NCBI GenBank assembly: GCA_022266195.1
Contig: WHVY01000006.1
Location: 3,410,001-3,474,000 of the forward strand
From: Tetranychus cinnabarinus
Lineage: Eukaryota; Arthropoda; Arachnida; Trombidiformes; Tetranychidae
DNA: 64,000 bases
Reading direction: 5' to 3'
Shown here: one piece after another, positions 11,005 through 24,510 of the stretch
How positions within the stretch are numbered: position 1 is the first letter of the stretch
Layout: the number at the start of each line of letters is the position of its first letter
The notes under the pieces: generated by a model
Databases searched by the model: none
Told to the model about the DNA's origin: nothing
Seen by the model: the letters and a program-made list of their open reading frames with translations, nothing else
Translations under genes and position numbers: made by a program

Positions 11005-11602
11005 ATTACCAATTGCGAAGCGAAACTCTTTTTTTCCCCAAGTCCAAACCTATTTACATATGGAAAGACACGAGAAGATTAAATGTTGTCATTTTTAACT
11101 CGCTTTTTCTCTTTCATTTTTTTCTCCTTTTTTTCGTCATTTTTTTGTCAAAACTCATCCAAATCTGATCTTGTAAACAATTTGAAAATTGAAATATAAA
11201 AAAAATCTGTCAACAAAAAATATTCTTCTCTTGATTTCTCAGTGTTATGAAAAGTTTTGAAAGAGTCTCAAAAAAATAATGAATAAACAGTAAAGTGATT
11301 CAACAGCAAACTCAATCTAAAACTGCTTTTTATTTGAACAAACCTTTTTTCATTTCTCTTTGCTTTCATTTAATCATGTTATTTTGAAATTTTTCATTGT
11401 GCAAACAAAGTCAACCAATTCAACTGTTGACTGTTGAGCTAATTATGAATATGATAACCATCATAATGATATATTTATATGGAACAGAAGAAGCGAAAAA
11501 AAGGAGAAGTTTCATCTTCCTTTATGTTGTGTGTTCATCAGAATTCAAATATTATCATTTTACTTTACTACATTGTACATAAAGCCAAATGTACATAATA
11601 AA
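11005..11602 (+). other. Probable Pax6 3' UTR with AATAAA signals
   Basis: Follows the Pax6 stop directly. It is AT-rich with T- and A-runs. Candidate polyadenylation signals AATAAA lie at 11282-11287 and 11597-11602. Which is used cannot be told from sequence. Confidence 0.5.
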
Positions 11603-13670
11603 GTAACAAGAGAAAGAGTAAAGGTGAATGAAGGGAAAACGAGAAGCGTAACAATAACAGGTAAATAGAGTTATTAACTTGAATTGAGGAGTGTTGATGT
11701 TGACCGAATCTCGTGTTTAGTGTCAACATTTTTCATGGCTATTTAAGGGATAAAAAGCTCTTGCAAGACACATTCTTTTCTTGACTCTTGGACTTTTCTC
11801 GATTGTTTTGTGTGCAAGAGTAAAGTACGCTTGATATGCTTTTCTCGCCCTTTTATCTTTAACCATCAAACTGTTGGCGACCACAAGAAGCATATATTGT
11901 AACGGATTAAAAATGGTTAAAAAACAAGTTGCAAAGTTGACCAAAAACTTGGATCAATAAAAATGTATTAAAAGGTAAAATAAAAAAAAGCGATGAAAAG
12001 CAATGAATGCGTCTGTTGAAAATGGCTAAGGAGAGTAAAAAAAGAGCGAACGGGCCAAAGAGAAGAAGAAAAAGGAAGGAAGAGAAAAATGGAAAAGAGA
12101 AGAGAAGAAAAGAGCGAAATAAAAGATTCGTAATATGCGATAAAACTGCGCCTTGTTGTCCTGCGATTACAACGGTTTTTCGGTTCTATGAACATGAACA
12201 TGATCGTTCATGTGCATGTAATATTCAACTGTCTCTTTATCTTCTCACTCTATTCATTGTACCACTAAGGGTAGAGACTAAGTGTGTGTCTTTACCCTCT
12301 TTTAGCAAAGGGTTTGTTCATCTTGTTTCACTTATGTTGCATGTTGAAGCCATATTGGCACGGAATGTGCCGACTCCTCTCTTTGGATAAAAGGAAAGGC
12401 CAAAAAGGAAAAGAGAAGAGAAAAAAAAGTTTACTCAAAAAATAGAGAGAAACTTTTCTCCCACTTTTCTCTCTCTCTCTCTCAGGTATCAACAAAGGTT
12501 GAAGGAGGATTGATGGTGACAATGGTTAAGTAAAAATGGTGAATGATAAAGTTAACGATAAATGTTGTTGCGGTCAAGGATCATTTGTGTTGGCGAGGCT
12601 TTACCTTGGGTTGAGCTTGCTTCTGCTTTTTGCTTTCATTGCGTGATTGCTTTTAATGTAGAGGCTGGAATAAGAGTGACAACAAAATACAAACTTGATC
12701 ATCATCAAGATTAATATTGGTGATGATCGTTTTACACTATTATATCAAGACCTCATTTCTTTACCTTTTTTCTTCTTCTCTTCACTTACAGATATTTTTC
12801 ACCTTCATCGATTACATTGTATTTTGTTTGCACAAAAGAAAGTGTTTCTTAAGACGGATATCACCTTTATCTTTCACCATCATCATCATCATTTCATCTT
12901 CTTTTTTCGCTTCTTTTCTTCTTCTTCTTTCCACCTTCGTCTTCTGGGTTTTCATTTTGTTATTACTTCTTCTTCTTCTTCTTCTTTTTCCTTGTAAAAA
13001 TGTCTTCATTTGCTATTGAATAAATTGTTGTTTCCATTCAACGTTTTTGCGGGTTTTCAACTCTTGGAAATTTGCTCTTTTTCGTTCCGTTTTCGCTCAG
13101 TTTTCGCCTTCTTTTCTTCAGATCATTTTTACATCATTTTCTTGTCCATTGATATTCTACAAGTTGATAACAATTGAATTTCTCCTTTCTTCTTCTTCTT
13201 CTTCTTCTCCAAAAATGTTCAATTAACTTATTCATTTTACACTTTCGTGTATTCAAACGGTAATCATTTCATTAGCATTAAACATTGTCATTGTTAAAAA
13301 TGATGATTCTATCGACTTCTTTGTAACTTACTGATTTTTACCTTCAACAATGAGCATAACTTGGTTTGTAACCTTGTATTGCTTTACAAAGTCAAAGAAA
13401 AAAACATCATTTTTCACCTTTATTTTTCTCGAAAAAATAGAAAAATTTCTTTTCTCTTTTCTTTTCTTTTCGTCACTTTTTCTTTCGCCTTGTTGTCCAG
13501 ACAAAACAAAATGACCATAATTGTGACTGATGTTTCCTTAATTTTTCAACACTTGTAAAAATAGGTTGCAACTTGAATTAGTTTCATTGTATCACAACAC
13601 AAATGAACCCAAAAAGTGACCTTTTATGTGCAAGAGAAATAACAAAATGATAATTTTCCAGCGAAAAACA
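11603..13670. other. Intergenic sequence, no gene recognised
   Basis: Alternating purine-rich (12010-12120) and pyrimidine-rich blocks, a CT run at 12466-12483, CAT repeats at 12878-12894 and TTC repeats near 12966-12988 and 13182-13208. Open frames here are biased to Lys/Arg/Glu or to Phe/Ser/Leu, as expected from such tracts, and resemble no protein family. Confidence 0.7.
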
Positions 13671-14210
13671 ACTCAAATCGAATTTTGTTGAAAAGAATCA
13701 AAAACAAGAAATGAAAGTAAAGACTAGAGCTTCCACCAAGAGTCAACCTAAACAGTGACTTTCACTGCACAAGAAAACAGTCGATGTTCACCTCTTAACG
13801 AGCAAACATTTTTCATCATAAATCCAGTTTGATCAAATTGAGCTAAAAATAAATGAATATTTCTCATCAAAAAGGCAAAGGTTAGTGTAAATGGTCAATG
13901 AAAATGGTCATCAAAAGTCGACCGACAATTTAACTCGAAGTTTGTTGGAAAGAATCAATAACAAGAAATGAATGTAAAGATTGGATCAAAAGACTTGGGC
14001 TTCCATCAAGAGTCAACCTAAACATTGACTTTCACTGCACAAGAAAACAGTAAGTGTTTGCCTCTTCACGAACAAACATTTTGCTTCGACTTTTTATTAC
14101 AAATCCAGCTTTGATCAAATTGAGTTGAAAAGAAATGAATATTTCTCATAAAAATGCAAAGGTCAGTGTGAATGGTCAATGAAAATAGTCATCAAAAGTC
14201 GACCGACAAT
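13671..14210. repeat. Imperfect tandem duplication, unit about 260-280 bp
   Basis: Copy 1 is 13671-13929 and copy 2 is 13932-14210. Shared strings include AAGAGTCAACCTAAACA, TGACTTTCACTGCACAAG, ATGAATATTTCTCAT and AAAAGTCGACCGACAAT, which ends both copies. Copy 2 has a few short insertions. Function unknown; the unit has no open reading frame. Confidence 0.9.
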
Positions 14211-17200
14211 GTCAAAAATTAACAATAATTGATAGTAATGATGGCAACAATGTGATATTTAACCTACAATTTGCTTCTCCAGTTATACACAAAAGTGTAA
14301 ATTGCAATATTCATTTTAACCAAAAGACTTTTCTCTCTTTCTCTCAATATAAGTGTGCAAGTTTTTGTGACTCTGTTTGATTGACGATTGACACCAAAGG
14401 TACCAAGTCAATGGTAAATGTCAACCATTGAAGAGTCACAAAAAAAAAAGAGTAGAAAGAAAAACTTCTTTCATCTTTTTTTCTTCATCTTCTTTTCTTT
14501 CCTCCTCCTCATCATCACACAAACCAATTAGCACAGTTACAGGAAAAAAAGTTTTCTCACTCTTCATATTCGAGTAATCATTTTCCATTGAAAAGTCAAT
14601 AAGAGAAGGTTGATTAGAAGCCATTTCATTCATGTCCACAGGAATCAAGATACTTGACCCTTTTACATCTTCATCATTCTTCTTGCAACATCTTTCCATG
14701 TTCAAAACTCAGTTTTCTTTGCCTTTTCTTTCAAATGCGCAAAATCTTTTCACATTATTAACCAATGTTTAAAGGTAAAGTTGAAAGTTTGGGCAACAAT
14801 TGATCAAGAACAAGAAAACATTTCTTTCTTTTCCTTTCTTTTCTTTCTTCTCCCTTCATGTTCCACATTTAATTTGCCCGAGGACATTGGCCAGGTAAAA
14901 AGAGTCGTAAAAATTTGTATTTAGAGTATTTACTTGTAATCCAAATGAGAAGAATGACTGGAAATTGTCGAAATGCAAAAACCCTTTGAAAACACTTTTC
15001 TTCTTCTTCTTCTGTTGATCCAAACAAAAGTACCTTTGATGAAAGGTTCATTGGACTTTGTTGTGCCCAAAAGTGAGCTCAGAATTGGTCAAATTTGGCT
15101 ACATTCAAGTAACCTCATTCTTGACTTGCAACAACTCAATAACATTTTCACAGGTAAACGAACAATCAGGTCAAATCATTAGCTTTTCAGTTTCTTTTCA
15201 ATCTTTTCATTTTCACAAATTTCGTTCTAATTAAACCAATCAATCTTGTAAATGAATATTCATTTGCGCCGAAAAACGTGTCACAATGAATTATGAATTG
15301 AACAAATTTTCGAACACTTTTTTTTCTCTCTTTCTCTTCACTTGCATGACTTTGACCAAATTCAATGGTAATTAACGGTAAATTGATGGAAATATCATTA
15401 AAGCAAATGAATCTTTCAATGTTTATTCACTGTGATTGGGATGATAATGTGATTCAACTAATTATAAATTGTGAATAAAGGTTAAACAAAAAGTGATTAA
15501 ATGTATTGTTTGGCTGATTACAGGGGAAAAAAATGGACACTGAAAAGAGATGAAAGAAAAAAGTTAAAGTTTGAAACAAAAGTTGAACTTGAGCTTTTCC
15601 AGATTATTGTTGAACATTTTTGATGTAAAAATAATTATAACAATAATGGTGATGAGAAAAGTTGATAATAATTGTAACCAGAATAATGTTATTAGAAGAG
15701 AAGCATTTTTCATGGATATTAATCATTCATTATAATTACAGGGATAAAAATTTTTAATGAATAGTAAAACTGTTGGCCAGAGAGAGAGTAGAAGTTATCA
15801 AAAGAAGAAGAAGCGAAAAGGGTTCATCTGTCATTCTTATTATTAAACATTTCTCATCATCATTATTATTATCATCATTATCATCATTGTTAACGTTATA
15901 ATATTTGTTGGTTTGGACATTAACAATTGAATATCTTTTCTCTGTCTTTTCTTTATTTCCTAAAATCAGAGCTTTTCCCTTTCGACAAAAGTGTTCATCT
16001 TTATTGATTGTAAATGATATGATTAAAAGTCGCGTGACTTGATGACAGGAGGACAAATGAATCGATATGAAAAAGTCTTGGGTTCATCACATTCGATGAA
16101 ACTCTTTTCCCATCGAATTTCATTGTTTAACTTGACTTGTTAACATCGTGTTTACTCCGTGTAAACCCCTCAAGGTAACAGTCTTTTGATGCAGTCTGGT
16201 AAAGCCTTGTAGGTCACTGTGATACTTCAATGTTTGCTTACTTTTCTTAACTTCATTAATCCATCAATCTTTACAAATAATATCGTGTTTGGTGTAACTG
16301 GTAAACTTGGAAAATGCTTTTCTCTTCCAAACCACTTGACACTTTAACACCACAGCACTTGTATCAACATTTTCCATCTATAATTATTGTTACCTTTTAC
16401 CTTTCCTCTATCGGTTAGCCTCTTTCACCTGTTTAGGTTGCTTTCTGGTTGCTTGTTCACTAAATTTATCTTTATTGTCCACCGTTTAGGCCGTTCATTC
16501 AGAATCAATGTAGAAATGTATTTGCACAATTTCACGCTTTTTCCCATTCCATTGGATAATGTTGCATTTTACCTGTTTTGTGAGTCATTTTCTACCTCAT
16601 CATTTGGTCACACTTATTACAGACTCATCATTTCTCGAGTCAAACTTTTCAACGCCTTTTGATCACAAAGGGCTTTGGATAATCTTATTTTATTAAATAT
16701 TTTCCCTTATTCTCAATGACTTGTAACCTGCGGTAACTCGGTTTCAATAAACATCGTTTTAGAAAAATGTTTAAACTCAATTCTTTCAACAAAAAGATCT
16801 TTACAAAAACCACAAAAATAAGCATTTGAACAAACATTTCGCAAATCAATATTGGATACTTGGATGTTTTGATACTTTTTAAATTTTCGAGTCCTAAAAG
16901 TATGACAAAATAAACCGTGAAAATAATAATTAAGCGATCTTTTCATTCTAATAGCTTCAACTCTTCAACCGCTAAGTTTGGTAACAAGGATTTTAGTTCT
17001 GAAAAATTCCGTTTCTTCACGCTTCTTTCTTAAACAATTTTCTCTTCGATCCAATGGAAACTTTTTGCAACTGAAATCGCTCTTTTCGCTCTCTCTTGTC
17101 AGTTAAACAAAATATATTCAAGAAAAGTGAACAAATCACTCTAATAACTGAATCAACTCTAATAATTGCACTCTAGAAAAAATTTAAAAGTCAATTACAG

Positions 17201-20200
17201 GTACATTTGAAGAAAAACTCCAAAATTTCAAGGAATCGCTAACATTTAGAGATTTTCGACAAAACATTGTAAAATAATTTTTCGATATATTTCCAGCCTT
17301 CGAATGCAAACTTGCTTAAACTGTACTTAAAAGGGCTCAATAGAGATAACAAAACACTTTCCCTCAGCCAGCACATTCCCAGTAGTATATAGATTTAAAA
17401 TTAAACTTTGATTTACAACAAAATATTACCTCATATAGAGTTTACTAATGAATGCACATTGCCTAATTAAAATGGACTCTTGAGTTGGGCACAAATAAGT
17501 GTTGAAATCAAACTGTGCCAAGGTGTGTAGCACATGAGCTTTATAACCTTTCATCAAACCAGGAAAGGTAGTGCAAAGAAACGGTAAAAATGAAAAGGTG
17601 AGCAGAGTAAAAGAACGATAAGTTTTTTTCAAATAAACTTGAAAAATGTTTAACATTCAAATTGAAAGGTTAAAATGAACCTTTCCTCTGGCTATTTATA
17701 AATGTCTCTTGAATGGTCAATTTAATGAAAAATAATGAAAGGAAATGAAAAATAAAAAGTTGAACGCATTTCATTTTGGCTTCAAGAAAAGTCATAAAAA
17801 TGGTAAAAATAGAAGTTTTCTTCAAATTTTTTTACCTAAAAAGATCTGAAGCAAGCAAAAGAAAAGAGAATCGCTATAAAAGACGAAGAAATGGGACACT
17901 GAATTGAAAACCACCCTTTAAAGGTTGAATGCAAGGTAAACCTTGGTTCACCTTTACGAGTTTGATTTGCATTCAAGTTATTGTTGAACCAAAGGTACAA
18001 AAGACGTAAAATAGTCGACCGTCACTTTCGATAAACGGAAATCGGAAACTGTTTTCTCTTCTCATCTATGACACAATAAGAGACTAAATATATAACTGTG
18101 AATAACCACTAAACATGACCATTTAAAATCGTTTTATTATTAATTTTTTCAACATTTTTTTCCTTTTCTTTTCTTCAACTATTTTGATTCGTAAAATTGA
18201 CCTTAGGGCAGATCAAGTAGACATTGAATCCAAACGCTAAATACAGTTAAGTAGCTTATCAATGAGAGTCGAAGATATTACAACAAAAGCTGAGCATTAT
18301 TGTCATCGATTATTGTTATCATTTTCATAACAACTTGAACTTAGTCAATATTGACAGGTAAAAATTTTTGACTTTTTTTTCTCCTTCTTTTTGCTTCTTC
18401 ATTGAATGGCACATTTGCACACTCACATAATGGCCAAGTCAACTCATCAAAAGGTAAAAGTATAATTTGGCCAACAATTGAGCTTGAAATATGAGAAACT
18501 CTTTTTTTCTCTATCAATACAAATTGACTATTAAATGGTTAAAGGTAATTAAAAGTGTCAACAATTGTCATCTCAAGTTGTCATGATTATCATGGAGAAA
18601 GGAATGTCAAATGTTTCCCTTTTTTGTAAAAGTGTGCCAAGTTGATTAGTTTAATATTGAAAAGGTTCAACGATTTGTCTTGCCAGTTAAACGGTGTTGA
18701 CTCTGTTTACGTATAAATATTATATTAGATTCATTCATTTGTATCTGAGTGTGCATAAAGGCATTGTTGATCATTGTTAAATGCTTTGCATTCAGTTTAC
18801 TTCAATCAGAATGACCCATAATAATGATGATGATGATAGCAATAATAATGATAAAGAGAACGATATTAAGCTTAAAATGAGTAACTTGGTGAGAATGGAT
18901 GAGAAGAGAAAAGAGAGAGAATCCAAGTGATATTGAGATGGAAAGGGAAGGATGACGATGGAAAGAGAGAGAATGATGTTTACGGATGGACGATCAATTA
19001 GTAACGAACCATTGAACCATTCTTACATCATTTTGGCCTTATGTTGTGATCTTTTTTCGGGCTTAAAAAGTGTCTAGAACAGTCAAGCAAAAAGAGTCAA
19101 TCGGAGAGAGAGAGAGAGAGGAGCAAGAAGAGCTCAAGCTGGTGAAGAATGATGAAAATGATTGAGAAGATGAATATGAGTAAAGATGCTATAACTAAGT
19201 GGGCGGTTCGAGATGAGGAGTTGAAAGAGAAGAAGAAAAAATATTGTAAAGAGAAAAAATAAACAACAGTTTGATCCATTAACGACAATGACCTTTATAC
19301 CATTTTTATTATTATTGAGACTAAATGTTTCAAGAAGATGGAAAAGAAGAAGAAAAAGAAAAAGAGGAAAAAAAATTCTTCAATTTTGTCTCCATTTCTA
19401 CCCTTGACTTTTGTCGAGTCCGTAAATGGACTCTAAACATGTTGGCCTTACACTTTGTCTTATTGATTAAAATTGTCTTCATTTTCATCATTCAATGTAA
19501 ATATCAGTAAATATCATTTTGTATCCTCAAATGGTAATGATGATATTAATAAATGTAATAATGTATTTGCTCAAGGCTAATAGAGGAATGAAAAAAAGAC
19601 ATTTAAAGATGTTGATTGTTTTCCGTTGCCTTTTGTTGAGCGTTTCGTCTTTTTTTTGTGTTATCATGGTTATAGGGCATGAAAGTGATGAGGAAGGAGG
19701 AGTTGTTTGGGTGAGGGTAAGTGAGGGTGAAGTGAGTAGATTGAGGAAGAAAGGAGGAGGAAAAGGAGGAGGAATGCGAAACTGTAAAACTGTAAAATAA
19801 CTTCATTGGAACCCATTTTATAGGGAGACCCTGAGCGACCGGACAAAAGATTAAACTTTTTTTTCTCTTGTTTCACTTTTCGCCACTCTTCATGAGGTGG
19901 CAATCGTTGAGTTGTAATAATTGCAAGTTTATAAGGTCAATCAGGGAGGTTCATGTTGGAGTTGAATTTTACTCCAAGGAGTTGTACAATTAGTTATTAA
20001 TCAGGGAATCATTTTTATCCCTTTTTTCACCAACATTAAAGGTGGTTCTTTTGGTGTGAGAATGATGACTGTTTTTCTTCCTCTTCTTATTAATCAACAT
20101 GAACAGTTTTCTGGTGGAAAAAGAGAAAAGATTTGTTCTTTTCTTGTTAAGTAAATCAGTTTAATGGGGCTAAATGAAGCTTTTTGCTTTTTTCCAACAT

Positions 20201-23200
20201 TTTTTTTTCTCTTCTCTTCTCTTCTCTCTTCATGATAATGATGATGATATAAATTTTCATCTCGTTTCTTATTCTGTCGATAGTGAAAGTAATTTTTGTT
20301 CTTGTTATTTATCCCAATAAGATTAACTCTGAATCAATGGGCAGAAGCATAATAAATAAATCTTGAAAAGCTTGTAATATCTTAGACAGCTTTTCAATGT
20401 TGAAGGTAAAGTTGACGGGAAAAAGGGGTTAGTCTGTAATGTGAGCATTTCTGGTTCAACCTTTTTTCGTTTTTTTTTGTTTTCTTTCGCTTTCTGGGTT
20501 GATGGTTTGATTGGGTGATGCCGTTGTGTTTATTTAATAATATCAATTGGTTGAAAGTTTATCTTCACAAATTAATCAACTGTATCTAAATTGTTACCTT
20601 TTTAAACCGCTAACCCAATCATATGAGTGATTGATTGATTAACTTAACCATAATCAGCATAATGGGCAAAAGGCAACTTTTAAACATCATCATGATACAT
20701 GATCCAATAAATGCTCTTCTCGCTACTTACCTGATCTACTTGATTTACTTTGGGTTTACACGCTTTTTTGTTGTTACCTTGTTTTGTTGGGTAAACATCT
20801 TGTTGAACATGATTATTCAACATTATCTGCTAGAATGACCATTCATCTTGTAGTCTTTAACCCTTGGTTTGGATGGTAAAAAGTAAAGCAAAATGAAATG
20901 AAATAATCTAATTTTATTCAATCGAGAGATTTATTACAATCGAATCAACTGAAGTCGTTGGAAAATAATTATTCTGTCATTAATTCAAGATCAATTTACA
21001 TCGGAATCCAAGGCAAAAGACTGATGAAAATTTACTCTTAATCACAAAGATCAGTCAAATTTTTGAGCAAAATGAATCTTCAAATCAAAATGTAAACATG
21101 GTAACCAAAGATGAAATAAATTTCTACTTGATTGGTGGATCGAACTTCCATGGATCGAATATCTGCCACATTAAATTCATAGACTTTTTGACCATTTGTT
21201 TTTTTAATTTAACATAACAGTAGATGGATATAAATATGTATTTTCAGTTGTTATTTTTGGATGCAATATCCAATGAATTAAATAGTCTGAAACCAAGATT
21301 TGTTTTTGCAACGATTGTTGTTTCTCGTGTCTTTTGATTTAAGATAAAACTTTAGACTTTCGCTAATCTCAACATTTAGCTGTAATGAACTTAGTTAATG
21401 TAACATATTTATGAAATAATGATTGTCTAATGTGAAAAAAGGAATTAAAATGCACGATTTTCTATATAAAAGTTTTCCCCGAAACTTTCAAAATTTATTG
21501 AACAAAGATTTTGGAATGGGTCGGATTGGTGCTTTTACTAATCGGTGGCGAAAAAGTTTGGGAATGACTGATCAATAAACTTCAGATCATTCAAAGATTT
21601 TTCGTTTTTTCTGCGGAAATAGATTAAGAAAGGTTGAAGATGTAAAAGAAAATCTGAACTACTAGTCCTAGAACTTCGATCTGTTCTGTAATTTTTATCA
21701 TCTCTATAAATATGGCAAATGAAAAATACTTCATTTCATTGGTAGATTTTATTAGCTGTTGGTTGAAATATGAGATTGTATTTCGTATTAATTTGACATA
21801 AAACTTGTTACAAGATGTTTCGATATCAATTCCTCCAATTGCTCTTTCTTCCTGTTTTCAAATATTGATATGGTTTGATAATTAATGACAAAATAATGCC
21901 TTGTCTTGATTGAATAATTTAATCAGTTGAATCTATTTAATTTTGTTTCTAAACATGAAATGATAACGAGCGAAAATTGAGCGACAAAAATTGAAATTTC
22001 CAACTTTTGTTGATCTCATTCAACAGTTAACTGTTTTTGGGCAAACAATTTTCATGCTTCATGATGCTGTTTTGTCTCATTAATCAATTATGAAATTCAT
22101 TTTAGCCTGTTGATTGTTTAATGAAACGACTTGAGAAGATAAAAGATAGCAAAGAAAATGAAAATGTTGATAATGTTTTAAACTCTTTTTTTCTTCTCCA
22201 TCATTCTTTTTTTTCTCTTCCTTCTATTCACTAAATTTTCATCTTTTCTCATTGAAAAACTTCTGTATCAATTCATGGTACTTTGGTTTACAGAGAGAAA
22301 CTGTTTATTCTCCTTATCCCTCATCTTCCTTTCAGATAAAAATGAACGAATGATGAGAAGGGAAGAAAAAAAAGTTGAGAAGAAAAAGTGTTCATGGATG
22401 GTTAGGGAAGGATAAAGTGAGCGCGAAATGAAGCGAAAATATTAAAAGAAGTGTGAATAAAATTGTCTCAAGTATATACTCTGGGAGGGAAAATTATCAT
22501 GAATTGAATAAGTTGACTGGTAGACATGAAAATTGATGATAATTGGAAAAGTTGTCTTGAAACAAACGACACTTTTTGGAAAATTCAAGCTTAAATACTT
22601 TTTTTCAACTTCTAATCTTTTCATTGTTTTACTTTTTTTCAATTTGATTCCAGATGAACATTTGCCTTGAGATTCAGCTCGACTCATTATTGGATATAAA
22701 GTGATGCAAAAAAAGTATCAACTTGAAACAAAGATAATGAAAAAGAAGAGAAAAGAAGGGAAAAAAAGTTTACTTCTTGAAATATAAAGTTTGCATTAAA
22801 CAAGATTTGGTGAGGCAAAGCAGGTTAAACGGTCTAAAATGAATCATTGAGTGGAAAGAGTTGAAGGAAGAAAAAGGAGAAAAATGATGAAAAAAGATGA
22901 AGCTAATAATGTATAATAATGATGACGATAATCAAGACTCTTGGGCTTAAATATGTTGCCTTTTTTTAATGGATAAATACATGAAGAAAAGCGTAAAGAA
23001 CAAAACTTTGACTTTGTGTTTTTTTTTGCTGTTTGGTTGTTGTTCGCCTTGTTGACTGGGTTCACTCTTGATGACTTTATTCAGTTAAGAGGGTGAGATG
23101 AGAGAATTGATGAAAAGAAAAGTGAAAAAGAATTAAAATGAAGATGAAGATGAAGATGGTGAAGCATGGATAAATGCTATTTTATATGCTTTTTACTTTT

Positions 23201-24280
23201 GTTATTAAACGTTATTATGATTCCTCTTTTTGTTTGCATCTTTTTTGTTGTTGTTGTACTTCTTTGCGTTCTTATTTTGTCAACTAACTGCGTACGCACA
23301 CAAGTATGTGCTTGACTAAGTGTGTAAACAAGCGCACGCTTAAGGGTCAAGCGTGGTAATCAGAGTGATGATGATGCTCAACGAATCAAAGTCAACACCA
23401 ATTATCGGTCTAAATTGAGGGTCGTAAGAGAGGCAAGGAAAGAAAAGGGAAGGAATAAAAGTGAAAGGTTGAAAATGAAAAGGATGAGCACACGATTGAG
23501 GATTGACTTTTATGCTTCATTCTTGGGATGCACAGTTGGGAGTGCTTTGCTAACTTGATAGAGATGGGATGCAAGGATGGGAGAAGAGAGTGAGATGATG
23601 ACTGATGAAACTGAATAATAAGTAACAATATAAAAAGTAAAAAACTGAAAGGACTATTTTAGAAGGTGAAGGAAAAGTAAAGCATTTTAACTGTCATCAT
23701 CTTTTTCTGCTTTTGGGTTTGACGAGGTTCGGCCAAGCAAAATGCCCAAGGAACCCGAAAAAAATCAATTATATCGCCTCAATAATTTGCAATAAGATGA
23801 TGATGATGATGCTGTTATCATCAATAGAAACTGAAGGAAACGGAAAAGTGAAAAGGAGAGGAGGAAAATTAAGAGGGTGAGGTACATTATATGGTACAAA
23901 AAAAGACAGAAGGAGACGAGAAATGTAAAAATGGTAAAAAATGTTAATGTAATTTTGCCAATGAGAAATGAGGAAAAAAAAGTTGATGACTAAATTCAGT
24001 TTTCAAGTGAATTTTCTCACTCAATGACATTTGTCGAGTAAAGTGCCAATGTTTGTCCTGTAATGCAAATTTTAAACATAATTGTCAAACTTGTTGGCAC
24101 TTCGTCCTATTTGTCACTGTGGTTGGAAAAGTGAAAGTTTACTATTAAAAAAAAGCAATCAAATCTTGACTAAGACTTATTTCCGTGAAATGTAGCGAAT
24201 TCACCGATTCAACACAAATTTTACAGCCTTTACATTGTCACCTAGTCTTAATTTGTAAATCGCAAGACGTAGGAATGATC
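14211..24280. other. Intergenic sequence, no gene recognised
   Basis: Ten kilobases of AT-rich DNA with simple repeats: GAT near 18820-18837, GA at 19104-19123, and GAT near 23804-23819. Other structures are a pair of interleaved inverted repeats at 17925-17996, the palindrome AACAGTTAACTGTT at 22022-22035, and a CpG-containing palindrome TGCGTACGCA at 23289-23298. One acidic antisense open frame (14436-14699) is discussed as a finding. Confidence 0.65.
19104..19123. repeat. GA dinucleotide microsatellite
   Basis: About ten uninterrupted GA/AG units in intergenic DNA, followed by further purine-rich sequence. Confidence 0.9.
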
Positions 24281-24510
24281 TCAAGATTTAAAGAAAGCAA
24301 TTTGTTTCTTCGCCTACTTAAGTAAAGGCAATTATGATTCTTAAACTGCTATTATTGTAGTTTATAATGCAAAGCCTGTCTTGCTACATATTTGGTACCT
24401 GGTCAAGTCTTCAGCTTATTCTGACGGCAAGGTTTAAAGAAGGAAGTTTTACACTTCTTCGCCTAACTAAGTAAAGACAACTATGGTTTTTATAAACTGA
24501 ATACAATTGT
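24281..24510. repeat. Diverged tandem duplication, unit about 148 bp
   Basis: The block TTCTTCGCCTACTTAAGTAA followed by AGGCAATTATG (about 24306-24337) recurs as TTCTTCGCCTAACTAAGTAA followed by AGACAACTATG (about 24456-24486). Flanking TTTAAAGAA-type sequence and a downstream TAAACTG-ATT block are also shared. The copies are more diverged than the other duplications in this window. Confidence 0.65.
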
